DNA of 64,000 bases from Rhodopseudomonas sp. Lineage in GTDB: Bacteria; Pseudomonadota; Alphaproteobacteria; Rhizobiales; Xanthobacteraceae. The stretch is from assembly GCA_016124795.1 (NCBI GenBank), contig WGNB01000030.1, forward strand, positions 1 through 64,000, read 5' to 3'. Made by a program: the position numbers and the translations under genes. The stretch's first letter is position 1; each line of letters begins with the position of its first letter. Below are positions 57,391-64,000 of the stretch, piece after piece. Below the pieces are notes generated by a model that was not told where the DNA came from, ran no database searches, and worked only from the letters and a program-made list of their open reading frames with translations.

Positions 57391-60030
57391 TCAGGCGACC
57401 GCCTCGATGGCCGGATTCTGCTCACGCAGTATGCGCGCGACCTCGGAAGCCGGCTTCGGCTGGCTGAAAAGATAGCCCTGCACTTCGGTGCAGCCCTCGG
57501 CGGCCACACTCTCCAACTGTTCCCGGGTCTCGACGCCTTCGGCCGTCGTCGTGATCCCCAGGCTGCTGCTAAGACCGACCACGGCACGCACGATCGCCAC
57601 GCTGTCTTTCTTGGCCGGCAAATCGCGAATGAAGGACTGATCGATCTTGATCTTGTCGAAGGGGAAGCTGCGCAGGTAGGCCAGCGACGAATACCCGGTG
57701 CCGAAATCGTCCATCGCGATCCTGATGCCGAGGTTCCGCAACTGGTGCAATAGCTCGAAAGCGCCGTCGCTTTCCTGCACTAGGACCGTTTCGGTGATTT
57801 CCAGTTCCAGCCGGCTCGCCGGCAGACCGGACGTCGCCAAGGCACTGATCACCGTCGGCACCAGGTTCTTGCTCTTGAACTGGGCGGGCGACAGGTTCAC
57901 CGCGACCGTCACATTGTCCGGCCAGCCGGCCGCTTCCTTGCAGGCCTGGCGCAGGATCCATTCGCCGACCGGCACGATCAAACCGGTCTCTTCCGCGACG
58001 GGAATGAATTCGACCGGCGCCACGATGCCGCGCTCGGGATGATGCCAGCGGATCAAGGCTTCGAAACTGCTGATGCGCCCGGATTTGATGTCGGTGATCG
58101 GCTGATAATACATCTCGAACTCGGCATTCACGATCGCCTTGCGCAGATCCAGCTCCAGCACGCGGCGGGCCTGCATCCGCGTGTCCATCTCGATTTCGAA
58201 GAACCGGTAGACGCCTCCGCCCTCGGCCTTGGCCCGGTAAAGGGCCAGATCGGCGTCCTTCATCAGCACATCGGGCACATCGCTGTCGCTCGGCGCCATC
58301 GCGATGCCGATACTGGCGCCGACAACGACCTGATGGCCGTCGATTTCGTAAGGCGCACCGACGATCTCGATCAGGCGCGAAGCTAGCGCACCGATTTCCG
58401 ATGGATTGCCGGTTGGCACCTGAACGACGGCAAACTCGTCGCCGCCCAGCCGGGCGACGATGTCTTCGTCGCGAATGCAATGACGAATGCGCTCGGCGAC
58501 GCATTGCAACAGCCGGTCGCCAATCGGATGACCCAGCGTGTCGTTGACGCCTTTGAAATGATCGAGATCGAGGCTGAGCACCGCGACCGCCTCGTCGCGC
58601 CGCAGGTTGTCGACGACCTCATCCATCCGTTCGTAGAACGCGACGCGGTTCGGCAGATGGGTCAGCGCGTCATGATGCGCCAGGAACTGGATTTTGGCCT
58701 CGGCGCTGAGCCGCTCGGTAATGTCCTCGAATATCGCGACAAAACCGCCTTCGGGCTTTGGCCGCCACGAAATCGCGATACTGCGGCCGTCGGACAGGCG
58801 TTGAATCATCGACCCCGCCTTGCCATCGCGCAGGAAGTTCGCCTGCACCCCCAACGTCCCGTCCGGATCGACATCCTCCGCCGTGCCATCAATCCCGCCA
58901 AGCGCCATCATCTCCGGCGTGGTCATGCCCGGCTTGAGCCTGCCGTCCGCCAGCCCGTAGATCTCGAGGAAACGGGCGTTGAAGATCACCAGCTTGCCGT
59001 CGGCATCGAACATGCACAAGCCGTGCGACATATTGTTCAGCGCGGCAGTCAATTTCAGCTCTGACTCGGCCAGCGCCAACTGCACGCGTTTGCGCTCGGT
59101 AATATCCTGGTTGACGCCGCAGCTTTTGATGGTTCGGCCGTGCTCGTCCTTGACAATGGAAATCCGCACCGAGATGTCGCCAAATGTCCCGTCGGCATAG
59201 ACAATGCGGTGCTCGAACTCACGACGATACGCGGGATCGTTCGCTTCAATTGCCGCCTTTATCTCTGCGCCGACGAGCGCAATATCGTCCGGATGCACGA
59301 ACCGACGGGCATAGTCGGCGGACGTCATCGTATAGCCGCCAACCGCTTCCGCGGTGGTGCGGAAAATCCGGTAAAAATTGTCGTTGAAGGTGAAACGATC
59401 GGTCGCGAAATCATATTCCCACTGACCGGCCCGGGCCATGCCGAGCGCGTCGGACAACTTGGCCTCGCTGACGCGGAGCTGTTCGTTCTGCTCGGCCAGG
59501 CTCGCTTCGGACCGCTGCAACGCACCGAGCGCCTTGTCGAGCGCCCGCAGTGGAAACGACCTCACGGCGAAATAGACCGCGAAGCCGAGCACCAGGCCCA
59601 CGGCCGCCGCCAGCGCCGTGCCGTACAAATCGGGCGTCATGCTTCGTTGAACGGCCGTATAGCCGACGACGGAATCACCGATCAGAATCGGCGCGCGCCG
59701 CTCCATCACCGGCCCCGCTAACGCCGGGTCCTCGTCCAGGACCGGCCGCTCGCTCAGATCGTAAATGATGTGTCGAAGCGGCTCCTCGCCACGTTCCGGC
59801 AATTGAATGAGTTCGGCCAATCGCAATTGCTGATATTGCCACAGCTCATCATGCGCATAGATGTACTGGGCGACGCGCGCGGCGGTCAGCCGCGCCTTGA
59901 ACGCCATGACCTCGGACTGGTGCAGATAGTTCACCGTGAAATAGCTGGCCGGCGCGGCGATGGCGACAAAAGCCGCGATCGACAGCGCGATCGTGCCAAC
60001 CATCTTCTTGAGCACGCGATCACCCATCAT
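57391..60030 (-). CDS. Membrane-bound PAS-GGDEF-EAL dual c-di-GMP enzyme
   Basis: This 879-residue protein has an N-terminal membrane helix (about 10-33), a periplasmic loop, a second helix near 130-152, a coiled linker, two PAS domains (about 200-310 and 325-440), then GGDEF (about 440-605) and EAL (about 615-870). GGDEF is intact (ARLGGDEFAV) and the inhibitory I-site RDED lies five residues before it. EAL also looks active: FEALIRW, VNLSPAQF, LEITET, DDFGTGYSSL, TAEGVET and QGYLFSQP. So it may both make and break c-di-GMP. Its ATG overlaps the stop of the binding-protein gene (ATGA), so they are translated together. Confidence 0.95.
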   Translation of the reverse strand: MMGDRVLKKMVGTIALSIAAFVAIAAPASYFTVNYLHQSEVMAFKARLTAARVAQYIYAHDELWQYQQLRLAELIQLPERGEEPLRHIIYDLSERPVLDEDPALAGPVMERRAPILIGDSVVGYTAVQRSMTPDLYGTALAAAVGLVLGFAVYFAVRSFPLRALDKALGALQRSEASLAEQNEQLRVSEAKLSDALGMARAGQWEYDFATDRFTFNDNFYRIFRTTAEAVGGYTMTSADYARRFVHPDDIALVGAEIKAAIEANDPAYRREFEHRIVYADGTFGDISVRISIVKDEHGRTIKSCGVNQDITERKRVQLALAESELKLTAALNNMSHGLCMFDADGKLVIFNARFLEIYGLADGRLKPGMTTPEMMALGGIDGTAEDVDPDGTLGVQANFLRDGKAGSMIQRLSDGRSIAISWRPKPEGGFVAIFEDITERLSAEAKIQFLAHHDALTHLPNRVAFYERMDEVVDNLRRDEAVAVLSLDLDHFKGVNDTLGHPIGDRLLQCVAERIRHCIRDEDIVARLGGDEFAVVQVPTGNPSEIGALASRLIEIVGAPYEIDGHQVVVGASIGIAMAPSDSDVPDVLMKDADLALYRAKAEGGGVYRFFEIEMDTRMQARRVLELDLRKAIVNAEFEMYYQPITDIKSGRISSFEALIRWHHPERGIVAPVEFIPVAEETGLIVPVGEWILRQACKEAAGWPDNVTVAVNLSPAQFKSKNLVPTVISALATSGLPASRLELEITETVLVQESDGAFELLHQLRNLGIRIAMDDFGTGYSSLAYLRSFPFDKIKIDQSFIRDLPAKKDSVAIVRAVVGLSSSLGITTTAEGVETREQLESVAAEGCTEVQGYLFSQPKPASEVARILREQNPAIEAVA

Positions 60031-60863
60031 TCCGCACTCGGCAAGGCGTAATAATCACGCATCGCGGCCTGACCTTGCGGCGAGCGGAGAAAATCGATGA
60101 ACTTCACGACGGCGGGAGCGCCCCCGGTGCGCACGACGAAATACAGCTTCTTAGCGTATCGGTATTTGCCGCTCTCGAAATTGGCGAAAGTCGGTTCGAC
60201 CCCGTCGAGAGATACGAGATTGAGATGGCGGCCCTCGGCCTTAAACTGGGTCAGCGTGGTCGCCGTCAGCGAACCGTTGATCCGCTGCGCCATGTCGGCA
60301 TTGTCCTGATCGGTGGCCGCGACCGGCACCTCGGTGCGCTTACGCAAGGCCTCGATCGCCTCCGGCATGCCGGGCGCGAGGTTGCCGAGGAGCTGCGTAT
60401 CGGTTTCGCTGCGCGGCCGCAGGATGATACGGATCGGCGCACCATCGGCCCAGACCGGCTTCTCGGCCGTGAAAATCCGGGTCAGATCGGCGACCCGCAC
60501 TCCCTCCGGATCGCGATGCGACGTCACCAGCACGAAGCCGGTTCTCACCACCATGACCTGCTCGACGCCGGCGACCTTCTGGGCCGGCTTCAACGGCCCG
60601 GCCGACACCGCAACGTCGATCTTGCCGTCGGCCAACGCACGGATGGCGCCCGAACTGCCGAGACCGACGATAACCGCGACGTCGGGCCCGCCGGTTGCAG
60701 TGAACTGTGCGCCGACCTTGCCAAGCAGACCGACCGACGAACCGGTCCCGCCCATCCGCAACGGCTCGGCGGCTATCGCGTCCGGCGTCGACAGCACGCC
60801 ACTCAGCGCGACGGCCACCAGACCGGCGAGGACAACGGACGATCCCAATAAACGCATAGCCAT
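60027..60863 (-). CDS. Periplasmic substrate-binding protein (PstS-like) coupled to the GGDEF/EAL gene
   Basis: This 278-residue protein has a signal peptide (residues 1-31, cleavage near AIAAEPL) and a periplasmic-binding-protein fold of the phosphate-binding type: GGTGSSVGLLGKVGAQF, GLGSSGAIRALADGKIDVAVSAG, and VRTGGAPAVVKFIDFLRSPQGQAAM. The GSSG and SAG segments resemble the ligand loops of phosphate-binding proteins. No ABC permease or ATPase is beside it, and its stop overlaps the sensor's start, so it probably delivers a ligand signal to that enzyme's periplasmic domain. Confidence 0.92.
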   Translation of the reverse strand: MAMRLLGSSVVLAGLVAVALSGVLSTPDAIAAEPLRMGGTGSSVGLLGKVGAQFTATGGPDVAVIVGLGSSGAIRALADGKIDVAVSAGPLKPAQKVAGVEQVMVVRTGFVLVTSHRDPEGVRVADLTRIFTAEKPVWADGAPIRIILRPRSETDTQLLGNLAPGMPEAIEALRKRTEVPVAATDQDNADMAQRINGSLTATTLTQFKAEGRHLNLVSLDGVEPTFANFESGKYRYAKKLYFVVRTGGAPAVVKFIDFLRSPQGQAAMRDYYALPSAE

Positions 60864-61004
60864 CTGTTCCGGCTGTTTATACCGGGACAGTGCACACGAA
60901 AATGATGACTTATTATCTTAAAGGCACGCGCAAGGTGCAGCGATGGTGAACAAATGGAAATAATACCGCATCGATTCACAGCATCGCCACCGCCCGATAC
61001 CGCT

Positions 61005-62732
61005 TCAATGAATCTCCGGCTCAGGCACCACGCCAAGCGGTGCCAGGAAGTCGAAATCGCAGCCATCATCCGCTTGGCCGATATGCGCGGAATAAAGCGC
61101 GCCGTAACCGCGCGGGTAACGCGGCTCAGGCTTGACCCAGGACGCTTTGCGCCGCGCCAACTCCTCATCACTGACATGCAGATGAATCCGGCGCGCCTCG
61201 ACATCGACTTCGATTTCGTCGCCGGTCTGCACGAAGGCCAGCGGACCGCCGACAAAGCTCTCCGGCGCGACATGCAGGATGCAGGCACCGTATGACGTGC
61301 CGCTCATCCGCGCGTCGGAAATCCGCACCATGTCGCGTACGCCCTGCTTCACCAGCTTCTTCGGGATCGGCAACATGCCCCATTCCGGCATGCCCGGGCC
61401 GCCGATCGGGCCGCCGTTCTTCAGAACGAGGATATGATCGGCGGTGACATCGAGATCGTCGCGTTCGACCTCGCGCGCCATGTGGTTGTAGTCCTCGAAG
61501 GCGATGACCGGGCCACGATGCTTGTGCAGCCGCTTCGCCGCCGCCGACGGCTTCATGACGCAGCCGCGCGGCGCCAGATTGCCGGTCAAGACCGCGGTCG
61601 CGCCGTCGGTATTGACCGGATCCTTGAGCGTGTGGATCACCTCGGGCAGATAGATCGCGGCGCCGGCGATGTTGTCGCCAATGGTCTTGCCGGTCACCGT
61701 CAAACAGTCGAGATCCAGCGTATCGCGCAATTCGTTCATCAGCGCGCGCAGGCCGCCAGCATAGAAGAAATCTTCCATCAGGTATTTGCCCGACGGCCGG
61801 ACGTTGGCGAGCACCGGGATTTCCCGCGAAATCTCGTCGAAGCGTTTCATGTCGAGTTTCAGCCCGGCGCGGCGCGCCATCGCCACCACGTGGATGATGG
61901 CATTGGTCGATCCGCCCATTGCCATATGCACGCGGATCGCGTTGTCGAAGGCGGCCGGCGTCAGAATTTTATCCGGCGTCAGGTCTTCCCAGACCATGTC
62001 GACGATGCGACGACCGGCGGTCGCGCACATCCGCGGATGATTGGAATCGGCGGCCGGGATCGACGACGCACCGGGCAGCGACAATCCGCAGGCCTCGGCG
62101 ATCGCCATCATGGTCGCCGCCGTCCCCATCACCATGCAGGTGCCGAAGGATCGTGCGATGCCGTTTTCGACCTCGCTCCAGTCCTGCTCGGTGATCGTCC
62201 CGGCGCGCTTTTCGTCCCAGTACTTCCACGCATCAGAGCCGGAGCCGAGGGTCTGGCCATGCCAATTGCCGCGCAACTGCGGACCGGCCGGTACATAGAT
62301 CGCCGGCACACCCATACTGATCGCGCCCATGATCAGACCGGGCGTGGTCTTGTCGCAGCCGCCGAGCAGCACCGCGCCGTCGATCGGATGACTGCGCAGC
62401 AGTTCCTCCGTCTCCATCGCCAGCAGATTGCGGTAGAGCATGGTCGAGGGTTTGACGAAGGGCTCCGACAGCGACATCGCCGGCAGTTCGACCGGAAAGC
62501 CGCCGGCTTGCAGAACGCCGCGTTTAACCTCCTCGGCCCGCGCCCGCAAATGGGTATGGCAGAAGTTGATATCGCTCCAGGTGTTGACGATGCCGATCAC
62601 CGGCTTGCCCTGCCAGTCCGGCAAGTCGAAGCCGCCCTGGCGCAACCGCGAACGGTGACCGAACGAACGCAGATCGTTCGGGCCCAGCCAGCGATGGCTG
62701 CGCAGGTCTTCGTAACGCTTCACTTTGGTCAT
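61005..62732 (-). CDS. IlvD/Edd-family sugar-acid dehydratase (L-arabinonate/D-xylonate type)
   Basis: This 575-residue enzyme of the dihydroxy-acid dehydratase family removes water from a sugar acid. The three cysteines expected to hold the [2Fe-2S] cluster in the L-arabinonate dehydratase branch are at 58 (FCHTHL), 126 (GGCDKTTPG) and 199 (FGTCMVMG), offset by one from the published numbering I remember (59/127/200). MGGSTNAIIH and PEWGMLPIPKKL are also family traits. It is next to a TRAP permease gene on the same strand (19 bp), suggesting uptake and breakdown of the sugar acid together. Confidence 0.92.
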   Translation of the reverse strand: MTKVKRYEDLRSHRWLGPNDLRSFGHRSRLRQGGFDLPDWQGKPVIGIVNTWSDINFCHTHLRARAEEVKRGVLQAGGFPVELPAMSLSEPFVKPSTMLYRNLLAMETEELLRSHPIDGAVLLGGCDKTTPGLIMGAISMGVPAIYVPAGPQLRGNWHGQTLGSGSDAWKYWDEKRAGTITEQDWSEVENGIARSFGTCMVMGTAATMMAIAEACGLSLPGASSIPAADSNHPRMCATAGRRIVDMVWEDLTPDKILTPAAFDNAIRVHMAMGGSTNAIIHVVAMARRAGLKLDMKRFDEISREIPVLANVRPSGKYLMEDFFYAGGLRALMNELRDTLDLDCLTVTGKTIGDNIAGAAIYLPEVIHTLKDPVNTDGATAVLTGNLAPRGCVMKPSAAAKRLHKHRGPVIAFEDYNHMAREVERDDLDVTADHILVLKNGGPIGGPGMPEWGMLPIPKKLVKQGVRDMVRISDARMSGTSYGACILHVAPESFVGGPLAFVQTGDEIEVDVEARRIHLHVSDEELARRKASWVKPEPRYPRGYGALYSAHIGQADDGCDFDFLAPLGVVPEPEIH

Positions 62733-62751
62733 TTGTAACGCTTCGCTTGGA

Positions 62752-64000
62752 TCATTCCGCAGCGGTCTCGGGCTTGAGGGCGGCCGCGACCGTTGCGCGG
62801 CGGGCGAGGTACTGGGTCACAATCACCGTGATCGCCAGCACCGCGCCGATAATATCGCTCTCCCAGCCGGGCTTGATCAAGAGCAGCCCGGCGACGATCA
62901 GCATCGGCCGCTGCCACCAGTTCGTCGCCGTGAGAAAATATTGATGCAGGCCGCCGGAGAACAGCAGCACGCCAACGATCGCGGTCGCGCAGCTCGACAG
63001 AATTTGCGGCCACGGACCGATCATCAGCAATGACGGCTCATAGACGAACATATAAGGCACGATGAAGCCGGTGGCGCCGATCTTGACCGCGGCCCAGCCG
63101 GTTCTCCAGAGATCGGACTTGGCAATGCCGGAGGCGGCGAACACCGCCAGCGCCACCGGCGGCGTGATCGCCGACAGGATCGCGAAATAGAAGGCGAACA
63201 TGTGCGCGGCCGGGACGATAACGCCGAGCTTGACGATCGCCGGCACCAGCAGCGCCGTCATGATGATGTAAGCCGGCGTGGTCGGAATGCCCATGCCGAG
63301 CACCATGCCGGCCAGCATGGTCAGCATCAGCGCCGGCAACAGCATGTCCTTCGACAGATGCACGACGAACTGGGTGAAGACGATGCCAAGACCGGAAATC
63401 GTCACCACGCCGACAATGATGCCGGCTGCGGCGCAGGCCAGCGCCACCGACAACGTATTGCGCGCGCCGTCGACCATCGCACCGGTGAGGTTCTCCCAGG
63501 TGCAGTTGACGCGGGTATGGGCGCGCAAGGCCGCAACCGGGAAGCAGGACAAGGTGCCGACCAGTGCGGCGAGCGGCGCGGAAAAGCCGGAATACATCAT
63601 CACCAGAATGGCCACGACCGGCAGGAACAAATGACCGTTGCGGGTCACAACCGCACCAAGCCGGGGCAATTCCGATTTCGACAGCCCTTTCAGGCCGAGC
63701 CGCTTCGCCTCGAAATGCACCGCGGCGAAGCAGGCGATGTAATACAACAGCGCCGGAATGATCGACCAGATCACCACCTCGCCGTAGGACACGCCGAGGA
63801 ATTCGGCCATCACGAAAGCGGCCGCGCCCATGATCGGCGGCATGATCTGCCCGCCGGTCGAGGCCACCGCTTCGACCGCGCCGGCGAATTCCGGCTTGAA
63901 GCCGGTGCGCTTCATCAGAGGAATGCTGATCTGGCCGGTGACCATGACGTTGGCGACCGCCGAGCCCGAGATCGCGCCGAACAACGACGACGATACCACG
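62752..64000 (-). CDS. TRAP transporter large permease (fused type), 5' end outside window
   Basis: The reading frame enters from the right edge and ends at 62752; about 416 codons are visible and the N-terminus is missing (the GTG at 63999 is not the real start). Many hydrophobic helices are present, with DctM-type signatures: SSLFGAISGSAVANVMVTGQISIPLM, GMVLGMGIPTTPAYIIMTALLVPA and AITPPVALAVFAASGIA. The C-terminal part with several more helices matches fused TRAP (TAXI-type) permeases. The dehydratase gene follows directly, so the substrate may be a sugar acid. The binding protein should lie beyond the edge. Confidence 0.93.
   Translation of the reverse strand, partial: VVSSSLFGAISGSAVANVMVTGQISIPLMKRTGFKPEFAGAVEAVASTGGQIMPPIMGAAAFVMAEFLGVSYGEVVIWSIIPALLYYIACFAAVHFEAKRLGLKGLSKSELPRLGAVVTRNGHLFLPVVAILVMMYSGFSAPLAALVGTLSCFPVAALRAHTRVNCTWENLTGAMVDGARNTLSVALACAAAGIIVGVVTISGLGIVFTQFVVHLSKDMLLPALMLTMLAGMVLGMGIPTTPAYIIMTALLVPAIVKLGVIVPAAHMFAFYFAILSAITPPVALAVFAASGIAKSDLWRTGWAAVKIGATGFIVPYMFVYEPSLLMIGPWPQILSSCATAIVGVLLFSGGLHQYFLTATNWWQRPMLIVAGLLLIKPGWESDIIGAVLAITVIVTQYLARRATVAAALKPETAAE

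Noticed and set aside
56263-57753. 496-codon plus-strand frame
   Set aside because: Antisense to the MBL hydrolase and the end of the GGDEF/EAL gene; a composition artefact of GC-rich DNA.
61434-62738. 434-codon plus-strand frame
   Set aside because: Antisense to the dehydratase gene, with no recognisable motif.

Overview
The window is GC-rich chromosomal DNA from an alphaproteobacterium, most likely order Hyphomicrobiales (Rhizobiales), near the Nitrobacteraceae/Xanthobacteraceae. I base this on the codon bias, on an xseB-dxs-tlyA block, on a pdxH / RT0821 lipoprotein / DnaJ / fabI / histidine phosphatase / aroC / ribB neighbourhood, on a RibB with a decayed cyclohydrolase II half, on a CtrA-type box, and on intergenic palindromes of a kind I recall from Bradyrhizobium-like genomes. 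The species cannot be fixed from sequence reading alone. Apart from the first 9.7 kb and a few small islets, most of the window is ordinary housekeeping chromosome.

Layout. 1-9672 (minus): one uninterrupted reading frame of at least 3,224 codons that leaves the left edge. It encodes a TpsA/filamentous-haemagglutinin-type exoprotein with a long signal peptide, a TPS secretion domain, two GLUG-repeat blocks and a C-terminal YDG/MBG block made of 279-bp tandem repeats. A LysR regulator is divergent from it. 10.8-14 kb: tRNA-Gln, a DmdC-like acyl-CoA dehydrogenase and an HSDL2-like SDR. 14-15.5 kb: an AT-richer islet with an unknown membrane protein, then a GC-rich non-coding element. 15.5-24.9 kb: an HDAC-family deacetylase, two SDRs, xseB, dxs, tlyA, a MATE exporter, a TrmA/RumA-type methyltransferase and a VWA protein. 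25-29.6 kb: ribB, aroC, an AT-rich acyltransferase gene flanked on one side by an intact histidine phosphatase gene and on the other by a decayed copy of that gene's 3' end. 29.6-35.1 kb: fabI, an ECF sigma/anti-sigma pair, a DnaJ-type chaperone, a lipoprotein, pdxH and an SDR.

35.1-38.3 kb is accessory: a 14-bp tandem array, a small Cys-rich protein, a 560-residue Ala-rich protein of unknown function, a cluster of palindromes and a possible 24-residue membrane peptide. 38.3-48 kb: a TrpRS, CorA, a Gln-rich small protein, and an envelope group (two L,D-transpeptidase-type proteins, a Tat metallophosphoesterase and an extensin-like protein) with an acyl-CoA ligase and a CYTH enzyme. 48-57.3 kb: FKBP isomerase, MHS-type transporter, zinc metallopeptidase, an unknown protein behind a perfect CtrA box, a PAS protein, a K+ channel, a DUF1499 protein and an MBL hydrolase. 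57.4-64 kb: a dual GGDEF/EAL sensor translationally coupled to a periplasmic phosphate-binding-like protein, then a sugar-acid dehydratase next to a TRAP transporter permease that leaves the right edge.

Best candidates for something undescribed: the 560-residue Ala-rich protein, the binding protein-GGDEF/EAL pair, the CtrA-box gene, the acyltransferase cassette with its duplicated gene end, and the 14-bp array. No CRISPR array, complete insertion sequence, prophage or recognised defence island was seen.
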